Positions 16,789 through 26,000 of a stretch of 34,755 bases of DNA are shown piece after piece (positions within the stretch are counted from its first letter, which is position 1; each line of letters begins with the position of its first letter). The position numbers and the translations under genes are program-made. The DNA lies in the NCBI GenBank assembly GCA_945865405.1, contig CAMBDS010000027.1:1-34755 (forward strand). Reading direction: 5' to 3'. A model generated the notes under the pieces. It was not told the DNA's origin. It was given only the letters and a program-made list of their open reading frames with translations, and made no database searches. The DNA is from Caldithrix abyssi DSM 13497. Its GTDB lineage: Bacteria; Electryoneota; AABM5-125-24; Hatepunaeales; Hatepunaeaceae.

Positions 16789-18546
16789 GTGAGCAAGCCG
16801 GTTGTCAGTCTTATTTCCGAGTTAAAGCGGCCTTCGCCAAAATTTCCGCGCCGTTTCGTGCCGAACGATCTGGCTGTCGATGAATGGTCAAATCTCGATC
16901 CTTATTTTGTTAAGCTTGCCGAGCGTCAGATAAACTCTGACGAAGAATTAGCGTCGTGGCTACTCGATATGAGTGAGCTTTATGCCATCGTTTACGAAGA
17001 GGGATCTCGTCGATACATCGGCATGACCTGCGATACGAATAATGAAGATATTGAAAAAGATTATCTTAGGTTTGTCGAAGAGATCGAGCCCCAATTGAAG
17101 TCCTACTCGAATATTCTCGATAAGAAATTGGTGGCTTCTCCTTTCGCCTCAAAACTGAATCAGGAACGTCACGGAATTTTACTGCGTTCGGTAAAGAACT
17201 CGATTGAGCTGTTCCGCGAAGAAAACATTCCACTTGAAACGGAAATTCAGAAGCTTTCCCAGCAGTACCAGAAAATACAGGGCGCAATGACCGTTCAATT
17301 CCGGGGTGAGGAATTGACAATGCAGCGAATGAGTGTTTTCTTACAGCACAATGACCGGGAAACAAGGCGTGAGGCATGGGAGGCTATAACTGCGCGACGC
17401 TCGCAAGACACAGAGGTGCTCGAAGAACTCTTCGACAACATGTTAGCACTTCGGTCACAGGTCGCCAAAAACGCCGGATATGATGATTTTCGGTCCTATC
17501 AATTCCGCCGTTACGAAAGATTCGACTATACTCCCAAAGACTGCGAGAATTTCCACAAGGCTGTCGAAGAATTTGTCGTTCCTGTTAATCGTGCCAGCCT
17601 TGCTGATCGACGAAAGGCTCTTGGCGTTGACACAGTGAAGCCATGGGATATCGCTTGCGATCGATATGGCCGGGATCCACTCACTCCTTTCAAGACAGAC
17701 CGCGAACTTGCAGAAGGCGCTCGGGAAGTCTTCTCGCGTATCGATGAGAGATTGAGTGCCAAGTTTGATCTATTGCTTAACAACGGTTTGCTCGATCTCG
17801 GCAGCAGAAAGGGCAAGGCTCCCGGCGGCTATCAATCAACGTTGGATGAAATTCGTCTGCCGTTCATCTTTATGAACGCGGTAGGACTGAACGGCGATGT
17901 CTTCACGATGCTTCATGAAGGTGGGCACGCTTTTCACGCGATCCAAACTGCTGAGGAGCCGTTGGTTCAGTATCGCGGAGCACCAATGGAGTTTTCTGAG
18001 GTCGCTTCGATGACAATGGAGCACCTCGGCGCACCACACCTTGAAGTATTCTATAAGCCTGTAGATGCGGCAAGAGCACGCTATGAACATTTTGAAGGTT
18101 CAATTGCGTTACTCGCATGGATTGCGACCATAGATGCCTTCCAACACTGGATTTATACTAATCCGGGGCACAGTCGAAAGGAACGTGGAGACTACTGGCT
18201 GGAGTTGAGCAAAAGATTTGGGTCAGGAGTCGATTTTACAGGTTGGGAAGATGCACTGAGGTATCGCTGGCACGCGCAGCTACACATTTTTGAGTACCCG
18301 TTCTACTACATCGAGTACGGCATTGCTCAGCTTGGTGCGTTACAGATCTGGCAAAATTCGCGCAAGAATCTGCGCGGGGCTGTAGATTCGTATTTGGCTG
18401 GCTTAAAGTTAGGTGGTTCGAGACCGCTTCCGGTTCTGTTTCAGACCGCAGGAGCAAGGTTTGACTTCAGTGCCGATACAATCCGTCCAATTATGGTTGA
18501 GGTACAGCAGGAGGTTGATCTCCAGAGGAAGCTTGAACAGAATTAA
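16789..18546 (+). CDS. M3 family oligoendopeptidase (PepF-like zinc metallopeptidase)
   Basis: A cytoplasmic-type zinc peptidase expected to cut short peptides. The zinc motif HEGGH is at residues 376-380 and the third ligand is probably Glu404 in EFSEVAS, 24 residues on, as usual for M3. The C-terminal EYPFYYIEYGIAQLGALQIW stretch is typical of the family. Length (585) fits, and no signal peptide is seen. It follows the malic enzyme gene by 98 nt; a small inverted repeat (TCCATC/GATGGA, 16726-16741) lies between. It ends 22 nt before a strong terminator. A second M3 peptidase of a different subgroup lies at 20924-22840 on the other strand. The exact substrate is not known. Confidence 0.93.
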   Translation: MSKPVVSLISELKRPSPKFPRRFVPNDLAVDEWSNLDPYFVKLAERQINSDEELASWLLDMSELYAIVYEEGSRRYIGMTCDTNNEDIEKDYLRFVEEIEPQLKSYSNILDKKLVASPFASKLNQERHGILLRSVKNSIELFREENIPLETEIQKLSQQYQKIQGAMTVQFRGEELTMQRMSVFLQHNDRETRREAWEAITARRSQDTEVLEELFDNMLALRSQVAKNAGYDDFRSYQFRRYERFDYTPKDCENFHKAVEEFVVPVNRASLADRRKALGVDTVKPWDIACDRYGRDPLTPFKTDRELAEGAREVFSRIDERLSAKFDLLLNNGLLDLGSRKGKAPGGYQSTLDEIRLPFIFMNAVGLNGDVFTMLHEGGHAFHAIQTAEEPLVQYRGAPMEFSEVASMTMEHLGAPHLEVFYKPVDAARARYEHFEGSIALLAWIATIDAFQHWIYTNPGHSRKERGDYWLELSKRFGSGVDFTGWEDALRYRWHAQLHIFEYPFYYIEYGIAQLGALQIWQNSRKNLRGAVDSYLAGLKLGGSRPLPVLFQTAGARFDFSADTIRPIMVEVQQEVDLQRKLEQN

Positions 18547-18568
18547 CATTCTGATCTAAATTTTCGAT

Positions 18569-18603
18569 AAAAAGGCGCTGACTACAATAGTCAGCGCCTT
18601 TTT
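18569..18603. terminator. Bidirectional intrinsic terminator between convergent genes
   Basis: A perfect 16-bp stem (18569-18584 with 18588-18603) has loop CAA, a GGCGCTGAC core and A/T tracts on both sides, so it can end the + strand M3 peptidase transcript and the - strand response regulator transcript. Confidence 0.93.
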
Positions 18604-18652
18604 AGTTTTGAATATGACAAACACTTATCAAATACGAACTTGAGCCTTGGAT

Positions 18653-19024
18653 TTATAGCATATCAGCGAGGAGATCCTTGATATAAGAATCGAGTTCACG
18701 CAGATCGAATGGCTTGGTGATATAGTCGATTGCACCCATAGCTATAGATTCTTTTGCCGCCTGAACATCATGCATTCCGCTGACCATAACGACTTTGACA
18801 TCTTTGTCGAGTTCCCTTATCTTTTGTAAGGTTTCGATTCCCCCAAGATCAGGCATCATCACATCGAGCAAAACCAGATGAGGTAGAAACGTCCGGCACA
18901 ATTCTATAGCGACCGTACCGCCAGACGCCGCTTTTACTTCATAACCGGAAATCGCGAGGGCGCGCTCAAGTATGTCACGGACATCAAATTCGTCATCAAC
19001 GACCAGAATGCGATATTTATCCAT
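18653..19024 (-). CDS. Stand-alone CheY-like response regulator receiver
   Basis: 123 residues forming a single receiver domain and nothing else. Acidic pocket Asp10-Asp11, phospho-acceptor Asp54 in LVLLDVMMPD, switch Ser82 (MVSGMHD) and Lys104 in the YITKPF motif are all present, so it should be phosphorylated by a histidine kinase encoded elsewhere. With no output domain it must act by protein contact or as a phosphorelay intermediate. It is downstream of the GH9 gene (142-nt gap, same strand) and its transcript ends at the bidirectional terminator; co-transcription with GH9 is possible but not shown. Confidence 0.95.
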   Translation of the reverse strand: MDKYRILVVDDEFDVRDILERALAISGYEVKAASGGTVAIELCRTFLPHLVLLDVMMPDLGGIETLQKIRELDKDVKVVMVSGMHDVQAAKESIAMGAIDYITKPFDLRELDSYIKDLLADML

Positions 19025-19166
19025 AGCTCAGTTCCAATTTCTAAAAAGTTATGTAACTCTACCTTGAAAGTGATATTTCAAACAAGGTCAGCAATACAAT
19101 GTACAAAAGCCAATATAGCATGGTTTGATCTTGGTCACAATACTGCGATATGCTATCGGCAATTCT

Positions 19167-20816
19167 TTATCGGGAATGGTATCCCTTGGCGTACCAGCAA
19201 AGAAGAAAGTATGCCTGAGCGTTTCCGCTTATTGTCGGTTCATTCGTCAGGTAATCCATTCGGTCGTCATGATAGACTGCCGCTTCCGACTGGAGACTGA
19301 GTAATGGATCGGCGTTTTCGAGCCGGATGCTTGCGGCATCAAATTCTTTGCGTGAAATTGGACCTTCCGCGATTGCCCCTGGTAAAGTCACCTTCTTAAT
19401 AAATGCAACTTGATGATGAAAGTTCCGAGCAAAGCGATCTCCCACACCCGAAAAGTAACTTATTCCAAATGGATTGGCTCCGAACAGCGCATCTCTTTGT
19501 CGGGCTGCAAGATACCTGTATCCATCACCACCACCAGCAAGCTCATAAACAGCCGCCAGTATTCCGATACCGCTCTGTAAATTTGACGATCCCCAAGGAT
19601 AAAAATCAAAAGGATAACAGTAAGGGTTCTTCTCACCATTTTTTCTATACTCCTCCAAGGCACGCCCGAGGTTTTCGCGTGCATCAGGATAGTATTCCGC
19701 AAGCCGAAAGGCTGCCAATCCTTGGACGTCACCCCATGAGATCCAACCACCAGCCCCTATGGAATCGGTCAATTGCTTCGATATTTGTAGATACTGAAAG
19801 TCATTTGTAGCTCTGTAAAGTTCGATAGCACCAAGCGCGATGTTGTCGGAAGAGTTATTATCATAGTAATTCGAGTCGGGACGATTCTCCCGGTCTGGAA
19901 GGGCGTTACTAAGTGTTAAAGCGAATATCTGGCTCGCATGTTGGAGACATTTTGCTGCGAATTGGTCGTCTCCCCGCTTGGAAAAAATAGCAGACCCAAG
20001 TGCTAACGCTGCTGCGGCTGATCCAGCCGTGGCTTTTGAGGAAAACTCCCATCCGACTCTTGTGTCGGTCAAAGGATCCGACTCAGGTAGTCGCCAGCCA
20101 ATGTCGTGGTCGAGGCTACTTTGGACCTGACTAATCAGTCTATTTTCCGTCGGATGGGCTTTCATCAACCATTCAAGACCTATCTTCGCTTCTTGCAACG
20201 GCGCTGGTAATCCGAAAGAAATCCAATGATCGAACAGTTCCGGAAACTGCTGGTAAGCAAGTAGGAGAAGGTAAGTTGAGTATGCGGTCGTCAGCGTGAA
20301 TTTTACATAATCGCCTGCATCGTGCCAACCGCCATTTAGCTCAATGCCTGGTGATGTACCAGTAGGTCCTTTGATGCTTGATGCATCTTTCATGTGGCAT
20401 TGCCTGTGAAGTAGTGCTGAGGTGGTGCCGCATCGCTGGACCGCAAAGAAGCGTAATACTGAGTCCGGTAGGCTCTTATAAAGGTTATCACCGATCTCGA
20501 ATTCGTCAGAGTCAGTTGCTCCAATCCTTAATCGGTAATGGCCACTCTTTTTTAAGCTTGTAAAATCAGCAAGGTAATGATGGGCATGTGCAAGATAAAT
20601 TCCCTTGTCCTGCGAAAGGTAACCTCGAAAAGCGATCTTATCATGATCGACAATTTGATAGGACAATTCGGGAAGTGCTTCCGAGCTTGCAATAACCGCA
20701 ATTTTGTGGTCCTCCAAAAGGTAACCATGTTGGTTGAGTCTGATCGATGGGATACAATATGAGGTGACAGGTAAAATTATCAGCGTCGAAACTGCTATGA
20801 AAAGAAGATCTCTCAG
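19167..20816 (-). CDS. Glycoside hydrolase family 9 (endoglucanase-type) with N-terminal Ig-like domain; start uncertain
   Basis: Likely hydrolyses beta-1,4-glucan or a related polysaccharide outside the cytoplasm. An N-terminal CelD_N-type Ig domain precedes the (alpha/alpha)6 catalytic domain. Numbered from the TTG at 20717, the catalytic hallmark GGWHDAGDYVKF is at 129-140 (Asp133, Asp136) and the proton-donor Glu is at 493 in LTNEPTISGNA. The frame stays open upstream of that TTG and encodes the canonical domain opening SIRLNQHGY preceded by a signal-like hydrophobic run (LLFIAVSTLIILPVTSYC), so the TTG is not the true start. No ATG, GTG or TTG exists in frame back to the stop at 20952-20954. 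I place the start provisionally at CTG 20816; ATT 20828 or another rare codon, or a mutated start, are alternatives. No carbohydrate-binding or sorting domain is seen. Confidence 0.85.
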   Translation of the reverse strand: MRDLLFIAVSTLIILPVTSYCIPSIRLNQHGYLLEDHKIAVIASSEALPELSYQIVDHDKIAFRGYLSQDKGIYLAHAHHYLADFTSLKKSGHYRLRIGATDSDEFEIGDNLYKSLPDSVLRFFAVQRCGTTSALLHRQCHMKDASSIKGPTGTSPGIELNGGWHDAGDYVKFTLTTAYSTYLLLLAYQQFPELFDHWISFGLPAPLQEAKIGLEWLMKAHPTENRLISQVQSSLDHDIGWRLPESDPLTDTRVGWEFSSKATAGSAAAALALGSAIFSKRGDDQFAAKCLQHASQIFALTLSNALPDRENRPDSNYYDNNSSDNIALGAIELYRATNDFQYLQISKQLTDSIGAGGWISWGDVQGLAAFRLAEYYPDARENLGRALEEYRKNGEKNPYCYPFDFYPWGSSNLQSGIGILAAVYELAGGGDGYRYLAARQRDALFGANPFGISYFSGVGDRFARNFHHQVAFIKKVTLPGAIAEGPISRKEFDAASIRLENADPLLSLQSEAAVYHDDRMDYLTNEPTISGNAQAYFLLCWYAKGYHSR

Positions 20817-20923
20817 ATTACCGGGAATCGTGAGAGATCTCTTGAATATTACAGCTTTATTGAACCTATTCTTAGTGATAATCAGCAGTACTCCAGTGAA
20901 ACAACTCGTTCTCTTTCGACCAA

Positions 20924-22840
20924 TTAAGCCGGTAGCAGGGCTAGGGCTTCTTCAAGCTGAGTCACCCGGTGATCGAGCGTTTCGATTACCGATTGGATCG
21001 GTTCGGGAGAAAGTAGATCCACTCCCGCTTTGCGCAACTGTTGAAGCGGTTCGGCGTTCCCTCCAGATCTAAGAAGGGTAAGGTATCTACCTACCGCCTC
21101 TTCCCGTTGTTTGGAGCTAACCGCCGGGTTATTCGGGAGGATATTTTGAACCAGATTTGCCGAAGCCGCGAAGCTTGTGGCATACTGATAAACATAGTAG
21201 GGGGTTCGATAAAAATGGGGGATACGAGCCCATGTAATCTTGTAAAGATCATGCAGATCGACCGAATCGTCGAAGTACTCGCGCAATTGACCGTACATCA
21301 GGTCATTCAATGTTTTCGATGTAACCGGTTTATCTTCTTCGATGAGTCGGTGCGCCTCACGTTCAAAATCGGCAAATCGAACCTGAGCGTAAAACGTCCC
21401 GGAAATGTTCTTGATCGAATGCTCGAGGAGAACGATTCGCTCGACGGGGTCGGTCGTTAACTCCAACAAGTGCTCAAGTAACAACGCCTCATTGAGTGTC
21501 GAAGCTACCTCAGCAACGAATATTGTATAGCCGGCAGTTGCAAAAGGTTGAGCCTCTTGAGAGTGCAGTGTATGCAGAGAATGCCCGACCTCGTGAGCAA
21601 CAGTAAACATATAATCGAGCGTATCGTTGTAGTTCAGCAATATGTAAGGGTGAACGCCGTAAACACCGGCAGAATATGCTCCCGAGCGCTTTCCGTCATT
21701 CTCATAGACATCGATCCAGCCGCTCTGAAATGCTCGCCTGACCTTTTCCTGATATTCATGTCCGAGTGGCGCTACCGAGTCGATAATATGCTCTTTAACA
21801 GAATCGTAGGGATACCTTTTATCTGTCTTCATCAAAGGTATCATTCCATCGTAAAGGTCATAATTATCAAGTTTTAGAGCTTGCTTGCGTATCCTGTTAT
21901 ACCGCTGAAGTGGTGCTGTTCCTTTTCTTGTGGTCTCGATCAAGTTTGTGTAAAGTTCTGTTGGAACTGCATCGTCCTCGAGAGCGACGTTTAGCGTGTC
22001 CTGATATTTTCTCGCACGAGCGACGAAGAGGTCCTTTTGGCAGGTTGAGGCATATAGCGAGGCGTATGTATTTTCATTAGCTTTGAAGACGTTAAAATGC
22101 GCTTCAAATGCCGCTTTACGATCAGCCTGTGACCTCACGGTTTCTAAAATTTCTGTGTAAGTGGAAGGGGATATTGTCTTGGATTCGCCATTCGAAAGTT
22201 TGATGGATGGCCATTTAACGTCTGCCGATGAAAGCATCTCATAAATTGTCGCGGGAGAATTTGCAAGACGGCGGGAGTAGGAGAGAAGTCGTTCACCATC
22301 CTCGTCGAGGATATGAGCTTTTCCACGATAAAGCTCTGTGATTGGAAATCGATATTCTGTCAGGAAAGGGGAAGACTTGATCCATTTGTCCATCGTTTCC
22401 CATGGGATCGTGAGCAACTCTGGTGAAAGCCAGGATAATGCAATGGAGATTTTAGCCCCAAGTAGTTGTGATCTTTGTTGTTGGGCGTTTATCTCTGTCT
22501 CTCGTTGATCTAGATCGAAATGGAGGTGTGCGAATGCCCCTACCATCATCATCACCTTGGAGATCGTCTCAGCGAGCCGGTAAGCTTCTTCGACGACAGC
22601 CGATCCGTCTGCAAGTTTGCCCTTAAGTGCCACAAGTTTTTCTGTGAGCGGTTCAAGGCGATTGAGGTCGACCTCCCACTCATCCCATCCGGGGTAAATG
22701 TCGCCCAAATTCCATTTGTATTCCTGTGGAATTCGGTTTCTATCCATTGTGTCGGGTCTGAGTGTTCCCATTGAAGCTAATTGTGCCATGGGCGAGAGTT
22801 TTCGGTTCGATGAAGCCGAGTCGGATGAACCGTTCGACAT
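20924..22840 (-). CDS. pepF: Oligoendopeptidase F (M3B zinc metallopeptidase)
   Basis: 638 residues from the ATG at 22840. Zinc motif HEVGH at 416-420 and third ligand Glu444 in FVAEVAS. Family landmarks include YKWNLGDIYPGWDEW near the N-terminus, KRSGAYSAGVYGVHPYILLNY just before the zinc site, and PHFYRTPYYVYQYATSFAAS near the C-terminus. The frame is open a further 39 codons upstream, but GGAG with 6-nt spacing points to this start. Cytoplasmic peptide breakdown is the usual role. It precedes the GH9 gene on the same strand, ending about 107 nt before the provisional GH9 start. It belongs to a different M3 subgroup from the peptidase at 16789. Confidence 0.95.
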   Translation of the reverse strand: MSNGSSDSASSNRKLSPMAQLASMGTLRPDTMDRNRIPQEYKWNLGDIYPGWDEWEVDLNRLEPLTEKLVALKGKLADGSAVVEEAYRLAETISKVMMMVGAFAHLHFDLDQRETEINAQQQRSQLLGAKISIALSWLSPELLTIPWETMDKWIKSSPFLTEYRFPITELYRGKAHILDEDGERLLSYSRRLANSPATIYEMLSSADVKWPSIKLSNGESKTISPSTYTEILETVRSQADRKAAFEAHFNVFKANENTYASLYASTCQKDLFVARARKYQDTLNVALEDDAVPTELYTNLIETTRKGTAPLQRYNRIRKQALKLDNYDLYDGMIPLMKTDKRYPYDSVKEHIIDSVAPLGHEYQEKVRRAFQSGWIDVYENDGKRSGAYSAGVYGVHPYILLNYNDTLDYMFTVAHEVGHSLHTLHSQEAQPFATAGYTIFVAEVASTLNEALLLEHLLELTTDPVERIVLLEHSIKNISGTFYAQVRFADFEREAHRLIEEDKPVTSKTLNDLMYGQLREYFDDSVDLHDLYKITWARIPHFYRTPYYVYQYATSFAASANLVQNILPNNPAVSSKQREEAVGRYLTLLRSGGNAEPLQQLRKAGVDLLSPEPIQSVIETLDHRVTQLEEALALLPA

Positions 22841-22846
22841 TTTCAA

Positions 22847-22850
22847 CTCC
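22847..22850 (-). promoter_or_regulatory. Ribosome binding site setting the PepF start
   Basis: On the minus strand GGAG is followed by TTGAAA and ATG (22840-22838). It favours this start over the longer open frame that begins at 22957. Confidence 0.75.
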
Positions 22851-23078
22851 AGAAGATAAAGGGACTTGCAACGATGCAACAGATACTCAAATCGAGGATC
22901 GTTGGATAATTCGTGAATCAAAACTACGGACGTTTTTTGACCAAAAGTTATTCGCAAAATCTACGTTATTAACGTCGAATTTCCAAATTTCTTCAAGGCA
23001 GTAACAGGATACTTTTCTAACAAATTGCACTGAAATTAAAATTCTTTCAGAATTGAGATTGTCTGCCAAAGGAGAAGA
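22851..23078. other. Intergenic region between the C25-like gene and pepF
   Basis: AT-rich, 228 nt. It holds a 13-bp palindrome ACGTTA-T-TAACGT (22964-22976) and a weak 6-bp hairpin AATTCT/AGAATT (23040-23054), which on the minus strand is followed by a short T-rich stretch and could be a feeble terminator for the C25-like gene. No gene and no clear promoter were recognised. Confidence 0.4.
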
Positions 23079-26000
23079 TCATTTTGTGATGATCATCTTT
23101 CTTGTGGCACTGAAATTACCAGCTTCAAGCCTGTAGAAGTAGAGCCCGGTCGATAACTTCGATCCATCAACAGCAATCCGGTGCTGGCCAGCACTCTGAG
23201 ACCCGGAGACAATGGATTGGATTTTTCTGCCTTGCAGGTCGAACAACTCGAACTTCACATTTCCGTTTTCGGCAAGCGCGTAGTCAATCATTGTAACCGA
23301 GTTGAAGGGATTGGGAAAGTTTGATCCGAGAAAATACCTGTTCGGCAGCTCAGGATAATTGGGAGCTTCATTCTCGAGAACCGAAACAACATCGAGGGTT
23401 ACCGGTATGCGTGCAATTCCGTCATCTGCGTTGTGCAGGAATTCGATAATGACGCTATACCTGCCGGTGTCTAAATCGGTACTCTCTATAGACATTTCTA
23501 TCTGCACGCTTTCAAAACTACCCAGTGTATCTTCGTGTGGCTCATAGCTAATCCAACTGGAGTTATTCGCAAGCTCGAAGACATGCACCTGGTCTCCTTC
23601 GGGACTGTCCAGAATCGTCGCCAAACCCCAGACGAGGTTATTCCATTTCGGTGTGATAACCATGCCTGTGTTACCTTTGAGTTTGGCATCTTCAAGTCCA
23701 AAATCGGTAACAAATCTTATTTCCCCCGTGAGTGGGTTCATTTTGAATAACGCAACATCAGCGTGCGTGGAATCTGCTTCCGCATTGGGATCAACGCCCG
23801 ATTCATGATTGGATATGATATAAATCTGATATCCATCAGGGTCGTCTCTGAACCACGACAATCCGTAACCATGAATCTGTTCGTTCGAGCCGGGGAATTT
23901 GACCGGATACTCACCTATTGCCACCATAGTGGTATCACTTTCGATTTCCATTTCATACAACCCAGACGTGGTTGAGGAGACCCAAAAATGACCGGTAGCA
24001 GGATCAATAGCCAAATTTCGTATATTGCGAAAATCAGCTGGAAGTTTCCATTGTGAAACTATTTGATAGCTAACCGGATCGATCGCCACAATAATTGAAG
24101 TTCGATCAATAAAATAAGCAGCAAACATTAGCCCACTGTCAAACTCTAAATCTCGATAACCAAATGCCCCGGTAGTTGTCTGAGGGATTCTATTGCCGTT
24201 GAACTGGCCATTTCGACTGAATTCGTAGAAGTAATTCAGCGTATCTTCATTCCCAATATGTCCGCCAACAACAACCCAATGATCGCCGATAAAAGATAGA
24301 CCTTGCAATCGTGAGTTTTCAATCGGTTCGGAGGCGTTCCATGACAACAGTATATCCCACTGCTCATCGGGATCGTCGCGCCCCAACTCAACTTTTTTGT
24401 CAATTCCACTGCTTCCCAATAATTCCCCTACATTGAAAGAGTACCGGCTTGTGAAATTGAGCGGGCCATTACCTGTGTTCAACAAACTGAAGGAAGTGCC
24501 GGTAGAGGAGTCGGGAAGCATCATTTGATCCACTCGTTCGATTTCAAGAGTGAACTCAGGATGAAGAAGCCCCAACTGAAACCACAGAGTTTCGGCTTCC
24601 GCCATATTGAATCCTTCCTCATTATCGCCAAACCAACTGGAATCGTTGAATCCTTGGGCACTTACTGTAAGGCGATCATAGTGTCCAGCCAGAATGTCAT
24701 CGAGATAAGCGATTCCTTCCTGATCAGTTTCTCCCCAAAATCCCCTGTCTGTCGTTATTTGGGCGTTCTCGATAGCAGCGCCTGTGTTGGCGTCCGAAAC
24801 CTGAACCGCGAGTACGCCGGATATGAATTGAACGCCGGTCGTAAACTTGATAGCCAACCTATCCTCGAGCCTTTTTGCCCCCATCGCGTAGGAGTTGTAA
24901 TAAGTGTACTCAAGCCCGTCAAGGTCAGTGGGGCTGTTGATGCCGACCGTGGCATAAGGAGTATCATGTGATTCACCTTCACCAGCAGAGTTATTAACGT
25001 CCTTATACTGGAACAAGATCATACCATCGCCCGAATATGTGGGAGATACGTCAGGATCATAAAGGACCAATTCGAAAGTTTGTGATGACCCGTCACCCTG
25101 CGAGGTCATTCCGTTCCATTCGACGATAAATCTGCCGTTAGCTTCGTCGTAATATGTCAGAATTCTGCCTGTTCGCAAGTCGTCCCAAAGTACACACAAC
25201 TGGCCATCCGGTCCTTCGCCCGAATTGATGCGCCGGTTTCTGAAGTCTGAAAGTTCACCCCAGTTACCAAAAGCAAACCATCCATTTGTGCATACTGTGC
25301 CACGGTTGAATGGCTCGCCGTAGTACTGAAATTCAAAAGGCAAGTTGATCACCTGACTCTGGTCGGCGTCTTCAGCCTGGTCTTGAAGGTTAAGCAGTGT
25401 TCCATCAAAATGATTGTTCTGAACATTGGGATCTATCTCTACCCATTCATATTCAGGAGCCATTTCCCAATCTTCATCACCTGAGTCAAAACAGATATAC
25501 CCATACTTATCAGGCCCAAAAGGTGCATTGACCCTCTGGACGCCGACATTTACCATATAAGTTGTGGTGTCTCGGAATCCAGAATTTGTCTCTATTGCAA
25601 GTTTAAGTTTCGCCTTCATACCAGGTATCGCCAACGGATGTGCCCGGATTCTGAAGCGATCTCCCTGCGTTCTTGCTGACCGACCTGCCCTGATAGCAGG
25701 GTAAGATCCGCCTTCATTGGTAACTATAACCTCCGGAGTTTCAGACCATAACTGGGCAGAAAAGTGTCCAATATCAGCGCTTCCTACGTTAGACAAGTCA
25801 AAATCGATATCTGCATGAGCGCCGGGATCTACTCTGTCATTTGCGATTATTGCCGTAACAACTTCCAAATTGGGCGAGGCGGCTTGAATAGCAGCCATTG
25901 ATCGCCAGGTCGTTTGACCATTTGTGACAAAAACCCCAATCGGTATCGGAGTCCGATCAGGAACGGCGCGATCTAACTCAACGTTCAATTCCATTCCAAC

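Noticed and set aside
22841-22957. Longer PepF start at 22957
   Set aside because: The extra 39 residues do not resemble the family and the ribosome site supports the ATG at 22840.
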